Shown here: piece after piece, positions 50,086-63,667 of the stretch | Layout: every line of letters starts with the position of its first letter | How positions within the stretch are numbered: the first letter of the stretch is position 1 | The notes under the pieces: generated by a model | Told to the model about the DNA's origin: nothing | Database searches by the model: none | The model's input: only the letters and a program-made list of their open reading frames with translations | Translations under genes and position numbers: made by a program | Assembly: GCF_000247815.1 (NCBI RefSeq) | Contig: NC_021676.1 | Location: 2,143,106 to 2,207,105 of the forward strand | DNA from: Ficedula albicollis | Lineage: Eukaryota; Chordata; Aves; Passeriformes; Muscicapidae | Direction of reading: 5' to 3' | DNA: 64,000 nt

Positions 50086-50999
50086 AAACAAACTATTTTA
50101 AATTATTTTGTGATGAACCCTAATTTTCTAGTCAAATGTCTTTTAGAACAATATCAAGACAAAGCTACTCTAGAAGAATGAGTAATTTAAAGTTGCTCTG
50201 AGTTATTTCCTTTGAACAAACATATGTTGTCATGATTGATAATAATGAAAAACTAATTCAAAACTGATTTAAGAATTTGTGCTATAATATTTTATTAAAC
50301 CATTAATATATAAAAACATGTAAGGCTGAAAATTTCCAGCTATGTCCATTTTTTACACACATTCAGGAGTTTGGTTGGTTTGCCAGGTTTCTTTGTTAAG
50401 CAACAGCAGATTTCAGTGTAGTTCCTTGAAAAGTGTAGTGACCATCTTATTTTGATTCTCTTTGCCTGAGTTAATAGAAATAATCATATTTCAAAATTTC
50501 CAATTGGTGATACCACACTGAAGTTTAGTTGATCTAGAAAATCAATCTCACTTCTTGTAAAATTGGGATCAAAACCTTAGATTTAGTAATTATCCACTTT
50601 ATCAACCTGTAATTTGTTTGGTGCTTACTCTCATTATGCCAAATATTTCCCTTCAGTTTCCCCTTGCCAGCAGGTGCTGTCATACAAGCGAATATTTATG
50701 GTAGACTAAGAGTTTTTTGTAAAGGCTTTAGATACAGGTTGTATGTAGATACACATCTGACAACGAGCTGCTTTAATATGAGATGATATAAACTAATTTT
50801 AATGTCATTTTTGTTGTCATCTCAGCATTTGTTAGCTTGGCCACACTCTGTTCCTTGCACAACTCTTTTGGTTGCCATTGGTCAAGAGAAAGATGCTCCA
50901 TCAGAGTTCTTTGTTACACCTGCTTTGCTCCCTCTAATTTGTTTTGTTGTGTTGTGTTTGCAGCTAAACCTGGTGTGAAGAATGAGGAGCTCACGAAGC
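50086..50999. repeat. 966-bp tandem duplication, copy 2
   Basis: Identical by eye to 49,120-50,033. It then leads into CTCATTATGCTTCATTTGAT, which is presumably the ancestral right flank, so copy 1 with its C/A junction looks like the derived or mis-joined end. Confidence 0.97.
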
Positions 51000-51834
51000 T
51001 CATTATGCTTCATTTGATTTGAAAATTAAATTTTGCAATCTGAGACTTGTAAACACTTTTGAGAAGCATTGCTTCCTGTAATGGAAAACAACACATTCCT
51101 ACAGTGTTGTTAGGAAATAAATTTGTATCATGAATCTTTAATAAGTCATTCAATATGTTGCACCCTTGGGCTATTGATATACCAGGAATTGTACCTGTAT
51201 TCTGGAAAAAAAATGTGCAATTTGGAAATCTTTTTTTTCTTCCCAAGACATGGAGCAATCTGAATCTTATTAAGTTGGTAATAAGCCACAGCTATTTCAG
51301 CCTTTTCTTCTTGCACTAAAGCTTCTCAAAGACAGAAAGCTTTTTGTCATGTCTGCTTCCCAGCACTAAATCTTGGCACGTTTGTTTCAGCAGGACTGAA
51401 AAGAGAGCACAGTTCTATTAAGTATCACCCTTCCCAGTACATGTTGAATATATTTTCAGGGTCCTTTAGGGCTTTTGGTTGAGTCAGTTATTGAATCAGA
51501 CTTTCAGGACACCAGACACTGGACAGGCTCCTGCCCACACACCTTCCAGCTATACATAAAGTATTTATTAGAAGAAGGTTGAGAAGAGAAGAGCAGTTTG
51601 TTGGTTTGTTTTTTTTTTTCCAGAGGTCTAATGTAGAACTTAATATGTTATCTGTGAATAACAAGACAATTTGTGCATAACAACATTTGTGCAGAGCCTC
51701 TTGAAAAGATGCCTCTTTCTCTGAAAAACCCTGTATTTTACATTTGTTCTCATGCAGCCCCATTCAAGAATGGTTTTTAACAGTTGGAATCAATAGATAT
51801 GAGAAAGTCTAAGTGAAGTATAATTGTTCAATGC
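51000..51834. other. Non-coding DNA containing the source of a templated insertion
   Basis: No gene is recognised. Bases 51,643-51,713 are duplicated, with a 2-base deletion, inside the CR1 at 53.4 kb. Confidence 0.55.
51643..51713 (+). repeat. Source copy of a 71-bp duplicated segment
   Basis: ATATGTTATCTGTGAATAAC through CTTGAAAAGATGCC occurs here in unique-looking sequence and again at 53,373-53,441. The flanks differ completely between the two sites, so only this segment was copied. Confidence 0.9.
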
Positions 51835-52068
<234 letters not shown>

Positions 52069-52253
52069 ATGAAAGCTGTTATTTTTTCCAGAAGGTTTTA
52101 GGAGTTTTAGACTTGGAAATTAGATGATTAAATTTCAGAAATTGCTTACCTGGAGTTAGAAAATAAACATGTCATCTTTAAATAGCCTCTGGCTAATTTT
52201 TCAGAAGCCCAGATTCTTTTTCTTGCATTTCATATCACCAAACTATTTCTGAC

Positions 52254-52280
52254 TTTATTTATTTATTTATTTATTTATTT
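52254..52280. repeat. (TTTA)n microsatellite
   Basis: About six uninterrupted TTTA units. Confidence 0.9.
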
Positions 52281-52590
52281 CAATTGAGAAGCAGAGATAG
52301 CTGCAATATTCTCCTTTGGTCTTTTCTGTGATTAAAATTCCTCAGGTAGAAATTACTCTTAGAATAACCTCAGTACTTTTATTTATTCCATAGACATTTT
52401 TCTTTTCTGAAAGAACCATGAAAAGCAGATGATATCCTTCCTTTTTACAAGAGCCTCTTAAACTCCTAAAGAGCTCAGAATTTCCTCCCAGCCACACAGT
52501 GCTTAACTCTGCCTTCCCCAGCACACATTTCTCTTGACCTCTCATCCCTCCCATCACTTTTCTCCACAAATGTCTCAGAACACAATGTCT

Positions 52591-52628
52591 AAAACTCTGA
52601 TTTTAGCAGAAAACTCTGATTTTAGCAG
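52591..52628. repeat. 19-bp tandem duplication (two units)
   Basis: AAAACTCTGATTTTAGCAG occurs twice back to back without mismatch. Confidence 0.95.
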
Positions 52629-53187
52629 AAATTCTCTGTGTGCCGTGTAAATAGGGATCACTTCATATACCTGGCACCTATGAACTCCTGTTTGTAGATC
52701 CCACTGTGATATTTGCCTCCACCAATGTCATGACATTGGCTCGTGCTTTGCCCAGACTCAAGCACTGCCTGGACTTTTTTTCTGACGAACTTCCATCTGA
52801 TCTTTGATCCTTTCTTGTGTATTTGCAAAACTGATTATCCCTGCTCCAGTAGTTCCTTCATACGTTGAAATTTGCTTTTGGAAATGTGTGTGTAGGTGCA
52901 TGTAAGATTACACAAGTATGGATGTGGAATTAATGCATATTAGCAGTAGCTCTTGATAAAGACTAATCACAATGCTAATAAATATTGGGGAGTTTGTGAG
53001 CTTTTGTGTCTTGCCCTTAGCTCAGACAAATGTCTGAAGTGCTCCCAGAAGTCAGACTCTGAAGTTGCAATGTCAGGCTGAATTAAGTAATTAAGGACAG
53101 AAGCAGACCCAAGGCTCCTGCCCAAGAAACTTAATTTTGGTTTCAAGCTCTGTGCAAGAAATTGTTGGGTTTTGGTTGGCGTGGGAG

Positions 53188-53550
53188 GAAGACTGAGTTG
53201 GTTCAGCCTGGAGAAGAGAGGGCTCCAGGGAGACCTTAGACCCCCTTCCAGGACCTAAAGGGTCTACAGTAGATGTGGAGAGGGACTTTGGACAAGGATG
53301 GACTGAAAGAAGGCAGGTTTAATTAGATCTTAGGAAGGAATTGTTCCCTGGCAGGATGGGCAGGGCTGGCACATATGTTATCTGTGAATAACAAGACAAT
53401 TTGTGCATAACAACATTTGTGCAGCCTCTTGAAAAGATGCCACACTGGGGCTGGAGCAGCCTGGGACAGGGGGAGCTGTCCCTGCCACGGCAGGGGATGG
53501 GAACAAGGTGATCGTCATAGTCCTTCAACCCAAACTGTTCAACAATTCAA
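53188..53550 (+). mobile_element. CR1 LINE 3' end interrupted by a 69-bp insertion
   Basis: CR1 landmarks are GGTTCAGCCTGGAGAAGAGA, then CTTCCAGGACCTAAAGGGTC, GAGAGGGACTTTGGACAAGG, and after the interruption CTGGGACAGGGGGAGCTGTC, GGCAGGGGATGGGAACAAGG and TCCTTCAACCCAAACTGTTC. The element is split at 53,373-53,441 by sequence that is not CR1 and matches 51,643-51,713. Without that segment the two halves read as neighbouring parts of a CR1 tail, with part of the usual intervening CR1 sequence also missing. It ends near AACAATTC at about 53,548. Confidence 0.93.
53373..53441 (+). repeat. 69-bp copied segment inserted in CR1
   Basis: Identical to 51,643-51,713 except for a 2-base deletion (GCAGAGCC to GCAGCC). 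Same orientation, about 1.73 kb downstream of the source. No poly-A, target-site duplication or terminal repeat was seen, so this does not look like a transposon insertion. A local templated insertion during break repair is the simplest explanation. Confidence 0.9.
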
Positions 53551-54046
53551 AGTTTAGGTTTAATTGTGTAACAGGTTAGGTTCACATTAAAAAAAAAATA
53601 AAAAAATTACAATTCCACGTGTGCAATCTGGCTTTGGAGTGACCAAGTGAGCAGGGAGCACACGCAGGTGCAAACTGCAGAGAGGGGAAGGCGGGCTGGG
53701 CAATCCAAAAGGCTTTGCTGTGATCTGGAGCTCAGTTCCCACTTCCACACAGGAGCTGTGTCTTTGCTAATCAGCTGAAACCTTCCGCTGGCAGTGAGTG
53801 CCTGCACTGAGCCCATTAACTCATGCAGCCATTCACTATGTAAATGGGGATTACCATGGCAACCTGTGCACAAACCAGCCATCCCTGCCAGCCCAGCAGC
53901 TCTGCCTGATGCTGGAGCCCGTGGTGCTCAGGGTCTGCTTCCATCCCCAGGAGCTGCTGCCAGAGCTCTGCTGGAGGGGACAGCACTGCACAGACGCCCT
54001 GCTCTGGGGGCAGCCAGTGAGCAGCTCTTTTTGGGAGGTGCAACCC
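53551..54046. other. GC-richer non-coding patch
   Basis: From about 53,620 the composition rises. Several frames stay open on both strands to 54,220 (plus, 135 and 140 codons; minus, 75-104 codons). Simultaneous openness in several registers argues for composition rather than coding, and the translations run straight into the 73-bp tandem repeat. Confidence 0.5.
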
Positions 54047-54192
54047 ACAACCTGCTCCTCCTTTGGGTGGAAAACAGCACCCACACGTTCATTTTTTGGG
54101 GGATTATTTCCTTTTACACACAACCTGCTCCTCCTTTGGGTGGAAAACAGGACCCACATGTTCATTTTTTGGGGGATTATTTCCTTTTACGC
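54047..54192. repeat. 73-bp tandem duplication (two units)
   Basis: The unit contains ACAACCTGCTCCTCCTTTGG and CATTTTTTGGGGGATTATTT. It occurs at 54,047-54,119 and 54,120-54,192 with two or three substitutions (CAGCACCC/CAGGACCC, CACACGTT/CACATGTT). The repeated WVEN and FFGG peptide motifs in overlapping frames derive from this. Confidence 0.96.
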
Positions 54193-56190
54193 TGCGAGTA
54201 AGGCAAATGATAATTTGTGACAATGAACTGCGACCTTTGGTGTTTTGTAATGAGATAACCCTTAATAGGTTTTGATTTATTTTTTCTTTTAGTGGGGAAT
54301 AAATTATTTTGTATTATAATCTATTACATTAATTTCTGCATTATATTCCTTGCACGTGTTTTGTATTAGTTAGCCTATCAGTCTCTTATTTATTTATTTA
54401 TTTATTCATTTTTAATTTGCCTTAGTTGTTGGCAGCAACAACAGAAATCAGTTTCCTTAGCTCCACTAGTCATTTAATTTTGGGCATATTTGAGGCAGAC
54501 TGCGCATTCTTCAGTCGAATGCCACACAAAAGGCTCTGGAACGGATAAAACCAGAGCAATGTTGTTAAAGCACAAATGCTACATCACTCACACCTTGCTG
54601 CTTAAGAGGAGCAGTGCTTGTAGGAAAGCTGAATGCTTAGAGCCAGAGTAGCAGCAAACAGGAAATCCAGCAGGCAGCCCAAGCAGCTGATGGATTGGTA
54701 CAGGCCTTGCCTTCATGATCCTCATTTTTCTTCCCAGCCTTTACAGCGGAGACAGAGCGTTCCTGTGTTTTCATTGAATCTGCTGCACAACCTGGGGGTT
54801 GTTTCATTTCCTACCCACTCTAGGAGTTTTCTTGTTAACTGCTGTATGGGTAAACCTGACCTCACCTGCAGAGTCCTGCCAGCAATCCTGTGCCTTTCCT
54901 GAATTGTGCTCAGCTCCTCAAACTCTCTCTGGTCACCTCAGGAGGTCTGAAGTTGTTTCAACCTTCAGCAAATCCCTTTCAGCATTTTGGTGACTCAGGC
55001 CTACAGAGGCTTTCCTCTGCTCAGGCTGGTTCTTTGATTTTGCCAAGTTTATTTTAGAGTGAATATATTCTTTGCTTCCTTCTCTGCTCCCCCTCTCCCT
55101 CTCCCACAATAAGGCTGCTTCAGCATCTCGCCCTTTTGGGAGTTATAAACCAGTTTCTTGTTTGTAGCCTAAATTTCTTCTTTGCTTTAATGCTGATGTG
55201 ACAACACTCTCAGAAGCTTTAACAGCTTTATTTTTTTTTCCTCCCCAGTGGTTGCTATCACTAAAGCATTTGTAAATTACAGTTGTTCAGTCAATAAATT
55301 AACTTTATTGTGTATTTAAGCTTATGCTTAAAGTAATTCTAGAACCCAGAATGCCAACAAATTTTGCCTTGATTTCTCAGCAGCAAATGAGGTTGAGTCC
55401 TGAAGCTCTGGTGAAAATAAGAGTGTGCTTGGAGCCTCATGTGCAGGCACGTTCCCCTGGGACAGGAGGAGATAAACTCTTGTCAGAGATCCTGAATAGA
55501 GCATCACCCTTTCTTCCTCCCATCCCTGGACTATTTCCAGCCTTTAGAAAAAATCCAAGACTCCAAATATAGTCAAGACAGAGGACTAAAGGATAACAGA
55601 AAAATCTCCAGAAGCTGCCTATGAAAAATTGTGACTCCTATGATTACAACACAATAAATGTGACCAACAGAGTTCTCAGTATTGATACATAATTACAGTT
55701 TTTTATTAGAGCCATTTAATTATCCTTCAAAAACAAAGCTCTCTCAATGAACAAAAGTTGAGAACCTGGTTTGAGAGAAAACTCAGAACACATGAACAAG
55801 ACTTACTATTTTTCAAAAAAGTTTAATAATTTAATTCTTAATAGCATGCTAAGCCCTCAAATTCATAGATCTAATTAAAAAAAATAGTTTGTAAATATCT
55901 TCAGCATCTTGAAGACAATGACCTATTATATATGATTCTAGTCTTAAAAGACTCTCTGAAAAAAATATTTTAGACCCTAAAGTTTAGTGCAACCTTTAGT
56001 AGAAAGTGCCTTGCCTTAGCTGCCATTGCATGCAGTGTTTTTTGAATCTGGGGAGAGGACTGGAATATTCTGATGTGCAGCATTAAGCTGAACATGGCTA
56101 AAGGCTGAATGAGTGACAAATGCCTCTGGAAATGTTTAGAGAGAGCCCTCCATTTCACAAGGACATTTGAAAGAAAACAGCTTTGAAAAG
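54193..56190. other. Non-coding AT-rich DNA, no gene recognised
   Basis: Includes a TTTA microsatellite at 54,386-54,405. Short frames at 54,633-54,993 have no splice support. Nothing else is identifiable. Confidence 0.55.
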
Positions 56191-56870
56191 AAAAAAAAAA
56201 GATAAACTTTAGAACATGGAGTATGTTTTACACAGAAAGATTCTCATTTAGTAAAAGGATCAAATATTCAAAGAGGTGTATTTCTTCATCAGTTAGCTCT
56301 TATAGATTCATCTAAAACAAGACAAATTTTGTAAAAAAATAAGTCAAATTTTTCAATCCCTTTAATTCAAAACTAGCCAGATTTCTCTTTCTTTTCAATG
56401 AGACTTAGTAGATGTTTGACACTGTTAACATTGGAATTAACATTTTGCAGGTCAGGAATCCAGTCTTCCTCTGCAGATAAGAAAAGATTTAGAAGGAATA
56501 ATTTTAAAAATATTGAAATCTGAAATTTTCAAAAAAAAAAGATAAACTTTAGAACATGGAGTATGTTTTACACAGAAAGATTCTCATTTAGTAAAAGGAT
56601 CAAATATTCAAAGAGGTGTATTTCTTCATCAGTTAGCTCTTATAGATTCATCTAAAACAAGACAAATTTTGTAAAAAAATAAGTCAAATTTTTCAATCCC
56701 TTTAATTCAAAACTAGCCAGATTTCTCTTTCTTTTCAATGAGACTTAGTAGATGTTTGACACTGTTAACATTGGAATTAACATTTTGCAGGTCAGGAACC
56801 CAGTCTTCCTCTGCAGATAAGAAAAGATTTAGAAGGAATAATTTTAAAAATATTGAAATCTGAAATTTTC
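56191..56870. repeat. 340-bp tandem duplication (two units)
   Basis: Copy 1 spans 56,191-56,530 and copy 2 spans 56,531-56,870. Each starts with A10 followed by GATAAACTTTAGAACATGGA and ends TTGAAATCTGAAATTTTC. The only difference I see is T at 56,459 versus C at 56,799. No coding frame. Such low divergence means either a very recent duplication or two alleles collapsed in tandem by the assembler. Confidence 0.97.
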
Positions 56871-56958
56871 AGCTACATGTGCAACAGTTTTCTGAGCAGC
56901 TGCATTTGGTAAACAGCTACATGTGCAACAGTTTTCTGAGCAGCTACACTTGGTAAGC
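56871..56958. repeat. 44-bp tandem duplication (two units)
   Basis: AGCTACATGTGCAACAGTTT followed by TCTGAGCAGC occurs at 56,871-56,914 and 56,915-56,958. The second halves differ slightly (TGCATTTGGTAAAC versus TACACTTGGTAAGC). It starts immediately at the end of the 340-bp duplication, so two independent tandem events abut. It is more diverged than its neighbour and therefore probably older. Confidence 0.95.
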
Positions 56959-58187
56959 AATTTTAAAATGAAACTCAGATATGCTAAGCACAGATTTGCC
57001 AGCTTTAGGTAGGGATCATTCCAGTGATGATGGTCACAATTAATGGAGGTGGGGGCTGCACCTTTGTGGGTTTCCCTTCATGAAGGACAGCAGTGAAATG
57101 GAAGCACACTGATGTATTTACATTAAATATACATTTACCAAACCATAGGAAAGGAGCTGGTAAAGAATAGCTGAGTACTTTCCTAGCCTGATATTCATAT
57201 TTCCAACTTAAATCTCCAGCATCTGATTGAATAGCACCACTGATTCCATTAAATACGTGTGTGCAATGAGCACACATTTTTAACTTTAGGTTCAAGAAGT
57301 ATTATTAATTAGAATGAAAGCTCATTTTTGTATAGCACAGAAAATTTTATTTTTCTTTCTTTTGTTCTCACTTTTAATTGGACGTGGTTTCTATGAAAGT
57401 TATTAGCTGTTATGATATGTGCAATTTTGGAAAAGGAAAATGCATCTTCCCATGAGTAAAGATAACCTATCTAAAAGCACGAGGCTTATTGTAACTTTTT
57501 AATGCTCTTCATGAGAAAGAACCCCTTTATAAAGGGTATTATTTATGATATTATTAATACATTATACTTATTATTGCTTTTTCACAATAGCAAAACCAGC
57601 TCTGTAATATTACTTATTTACATCAAATGCCACATTACTCGAAGCTGACATCTTCTTATGCTACTCATAAATCTGAATTTGCTTTATAATAACAAAAGAA
57701 GCATTTGAGAGTGTTTTTTTTTTTTCTTACTGAAGAATGTATATAAAATATATTTAAAACTATGTCCAGCAAACTTGAACAGTGCAGTTTAAGTGACAGG
57801 ATTGTATAAAAATGGGAGTAGGTTTTTGTCAGTTGTCACTGGAATCTGTCAGATTTGCCACTGGAATTTGCAGTTAAGAGTTGAAGAGAGCACAAAGAGT
57901 GAAGCAGGGAGGCTTAAGAGTGTTCAGTGAGGAAAACTAAAAGGGAAAAACCAAAATAAGCATGAGAGGCAAATGTTGAAATATGTATTCATCCCTTCAG
58001 TCCCCCTTTAATTGTATTAACAGCAAGGTTTTAACAGTAATCTTTTCATGTTCCCCCATTAAAAAATAATGAAGTTTATTCTGTTCTCTGCTATGTTAGT
58101 TTTACATGGGGGTGACTTTAATAAGGCTTTTGAAATCAGAAACCCCAATTCAATATGGATCTCACAGAGCAGCTGCATCCACCTTGA
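56959..58187. other. Non-coding AT-rich DNA, no gene recognised
   Basis: No gene or repeat recognised. The minus-strand frame at 57,005-57,295 has no supporting splice signals. Confidence 0.55.
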
Positions 58188-58254
58188 GTGAAATCCTGAC
58201 CCAGTGAAATCAATGGCAAAATTCCCATTGACTTCAAAGAGGCTTGGATTTCAC
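58188..58254. repeat. Nested hairpin, probable fragment of an ancient interspersed repeat
   Basis: The outer arms GTGAAATCC (58,188-58,196) and GGATTTCAC (58,246-58,254) are perfect complements. The inner arms GAAATCAATGG (58,206-58,216) and CCATTGACTTC (58,225-58,235) pair with one mismatch around an 8-base loop. Sequences of the form TCAATGGnnnnnnnnCCATTGA beside GGATTTCAC are, as I recall, common in old amniote repeats, but I cannot name the family reliably. Confidence 0.7.
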
Positions 58255-61200
58255 ACCCAATCTCCTCTTCCTTTTTTCTGCAGCCTCCCTGCTTCTGCTA
58301 AATGGGATTGCTTTTCCCAGATGGACTTCTTAATGCTATGCACAATGATCATTTCCTCTCTTTTATAAAATGCTGCAAGTCTTCTAAGGAAAATTCTGTC
58401 TTTTCTTCTTTCTTTCTTTTTGGCACAATGCTGATGTCCTCCATAGTAAGTGCCATCCCCTGATCTTTTACCAGTGTTTTGCCTCTTTGTTTTTTACTCA
58501 CAATTTAAGAAGTCATGGTTTCAGAAGTTCACATGTTAAATATCATTTGGCTCTATATCACAGGAGCACAAGTTTTTTATGAGGCCTCTGTTCCACAATA
58601 AATATTTATATTTACCCACAATTAATCCCACAAACAACTGAACTCCACCTTACTCAGTTCTGCTAGGTTTTTATCACATCATCTTCTTAATGCTTCTTTA
58701 AGAAATCAACTAGAATATTTTATGTTTATATATTTGAAACAGCTGACCATTTGTGTTGTTTTTGACATTCCATTTAAAAGCTGAACTCCCCATTCTTGAT
58801 TGATTTTTTTCTGTGAAGACCACCAGCATATTTGCAATTGTGGTTGTTTCTTAATCAACAGATAGAAGTTCTATTTACTTCACGTCTATTGTTTTATCCA
58901 ACTTTCCACCTTGTCCCTAAACATTGTAAATACAATTAGGAATTAGGCCTTTCCTTAAAACTGACTACTAGAAAAGTCTAAGCCATTTTTTAGAAATGTT
59001 GGACCAATGTACAGACATTCTCTTTGCAGTGGTTGCTGAGTGTTTATAGCTTTTATCTTCTGTAAATATGATAAAACCTTTTTATAACTTGTTTACATTA
59101 TAAGCTATACTTGTGATTATATATTAATTATAGGGAAAAGAAACATAAACTAAGCCCTCAAATGTCTGGAAGTTTTTAATGTCATCTAACAGAAGAGATT
59201 CCATGGGTTTGAATTTGCTCCTGCTCGTTCATCCAAGGCTGGTAAGTCTAAAACTTTCCCTTTTGAACTGAGCTTTTTTGGCATCTGAAATGCACATACT
59301 AAAGAGAATAAGTGGATAACTCAGCAGTTTGAATGCATTTATGGGCGACTGACTTTGCCTATAACAGGAGTAGGTGTTGAACCCTATTATGGAAAACTTG
59401 CTGGCTGCTCCATGGACACGAAGCTCTGAATCAGCTGCTGACAGGAGCCCCAAGTTCATCTCCCTGAAATGCTGCTCTTCTCTTAAATTCCTTGAGGAAA
59501 AACAATCTTTTACACCTCTGCCAGCAGCAACTTGTTTTCTTTTGGATCTGCCTGACCCCAAATCAGACACCCCTAGAACAATGCCTAGAGGTTGGGTAAG
59601 GCTTTCTGACAGCATCAGCCTGGTTTTTCATTTTAAGAATGCTCTTAAATTAAGCAAAAAATGCAAATCCCCCACTAAGTGAAGTACTGTGTACTCCTTC
59701 AGCATGACTTTCAGTTTTTCTCTTGTTTTTAGTTTTAAATTCTACCAATTTAAAGAATAGTAGCTGTACACCTGCCATAGTTTGGTCAATAATTATGATG
59801 CCACTGTAATAATTTGCTAAGTAATGAGTGGAATACCTTGAAAGTTGAAAGTGATTGGAAGAATTAATCCATTTCTGCACTTCTGGAAACATCTGCTCCT
59901 GTGCAATGGGAAATTTTTGGTAGGAGGAAGTTATGTGGAAGTTATGCTCAGAATTACTCCAGAACTGCAGCCAGTAATAACAGCAGAAAAGAAGTATAAA
60001 ATACTCTGTTTTAAATATGATTATCATTTAGAGAAAACTAAATTGAAATTATGCTGTAGAATATTTACTATATTTATCTTTGTATGTTTGTTGTGTTTAG
60101 GTTTTTTTAGATGGTTTAACCTATTAGTACAAAACCACTAGTACTTAGTTAGAAATATGAGATTTTTAAACACCTTCATAATAAATTCCATCAAAGGTTA
60201 CTTTATAATATAATTATGTGTACAGTTTAATGGTTGTGTTTTCACTCTTTAAAGTTAAATTACATCTTCTTACCTGCAAGAAGTCACACCAGGAAAAAAT
60301 CTTAGGTAAGAACAAAAATGTACAGATTTACAATCTCACAAGGAACTCCTCCAAAGTGTGTCTGGCACCATGATTAAAGGTAATGCTTTTGTAGTTCATA
60401 AAATTTCAGTATTACACAATAAAAGATCCTGAAATTAGAGACAAGAGTTTCTAGGAACTCAGACTAGCTGGATTTAACTAGAATGCAATTTATTTCTATT
60501 ATGTGTGGAGGGAAATGTTAAAGAACTTGACCTTCCACCATGTAGCATGAAAGCATTTACAACTCCATTAAACTGAGGATATATGTTCCAAATTGTCTGT
60601 GTCTTCCTCCAAGACATTTAATTTTGCCAGCATTTACTTTAGCTGGAAATAAAAGGAATTCTATCAGTAAACTGGAAACATGAGTTCATGTGTCAGGATT
60701 ATGAAACATCATGTTTTCTGACTTTTAAAAAGGATTGCAGTTAGAAAGTATCGTGATAAAAACTGTCCTTACTCACAGATATGTTTTTTCCATTTTGAAA
60801 ATTCATGTTTTTCTTTTTGATGATTTATTACTAATAAATAGAAGTTGGTCACTATTTTATCAGCTTATCAGTGTTTTGAGGTTTGGGGTTTTTTTTGCTT
60901 TTGAAAGACATGAAATGTGCCATTATGAACCATTTACCCTTTGAGTTTATCAGAAGTTTTTAAGTAGCAAATAAAAAAACCCGAGATTTCAATTTACATT
61001 TATGGTGCTGTAAGAACATTGGAGTAAATAAAAAAAACACAAGTTCAGTGGTAATGCTTTAGTCTTCTTTTCTTGCAAACAGTAAAGTATAGGAACAAAT
61101 AAAAAATTAATTGTATAATCAAATTCAGATTAGTTTCAGATACTGGTGAACTGCTGTTAGGTGAGAAAATAGTTTTCTAGAGGACAGGATGGCATAATTT

Positions 61201-61364
61201 AAATCAAAGTACTGTCACTCACATTTACTTATGATCTGGTAGGAAAATGGCAGCTGCCACAATATCTGCCAGAAACTCTTTGATGTTTCGTAGGAAACTA
61301 TTTTGTCATTAAAAGTTGCATTGATTTCTCACCCTCACATTAGGGCTGCAATTTCAAGTCTGTC
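58255..61364. other. Non-coding AT-rich DNA, no gene supported
   Basis: At 59,229-59,682 frames of more than 100 codons are open on both strands. The plus frame (from 59,374, with TTGG|GTAAGG as a possible donor near 59,595) looks somewhat protein-like but remains unsupported. The rest is AT-rich with no recognisable element. Confidence 0.5.
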
Positions 61365-61864
61365 ACGGTGAGAGAATCACACACAAACCCAACAATGGCA
61401 GGAGGGATTAGCGAGTCAGGAGGAGAGAAGGAGCCCTTGGATGTGCTCGAGGGTCCCCAGAACATTTCCCTCTTGCCCAAGTCTCTAATCCTCTCCCAGG
61501 GCAGCCTGCAGTGAAATCCTGGCAGCTCCAACCCCTGCCCAGGGAAGGAAGGCATTTTCTCTTTCAGTGTCCCCACCAAAAAGATGAAGAGGAAGTGAGG
61601 AATCAGGAAAGCAGGGAGGCCAAATGATCTCAAAGGTCAAACACAAAGGGAATGTCAAGGATCCTCCTGTGGAGCTTTTTGAAGTTAATCAGAGGGGTGG
61701 TTTGATATCTGCCAGCACTTCCCCTGACATTTAGATGGGCCTTTGCCTTTTGGCAAGTGAGTGAGCTTTGGTTTGTTTTATAGCTGTCCATATGTTTGTG
61801 TTATTAACACATTTTGAAGTGCCATTAATGACTCTCTTTGTCTTTCAGCAGCCAGTCAAATTTT
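61365..61864. other. GC-richer patch, unidentified
   Basis: About 61,365-61,680 is visibly richer in G and C than its surroundings and purine/pyrimidine-biased (many CCC, GGAGG). One minus-strand frame (61,340-61,633) is open but Pro/Phe-rich without domains. It may be a decayed repeat or an isolated regulatory patch. I do not recognise it. Confidence 0.4.
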
Positions 61865-61928
61865 ATAATTATTATTATTATTGTTATTATTATTATTATT
61901 GTTATTATTATTATTACTGTTATTATTT
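61865..61928. repeat. (TTA)n microsatellite with TTG interruptions
   Basis: About 20 TTA units, with TTG or CTG variants at intervals (near 61,882, 61,900 and 61,918). Confidence 0.95.

Positions 61929-63667
<1,739 letters not shown>

Noticed and set aside
53607..54220. Overlapping frames of 75-140 codons on both strands
   Set aside because: Openness in several registers at once in a GC-richer patch, running into a tandem repeat, indicates composition rather than coding.
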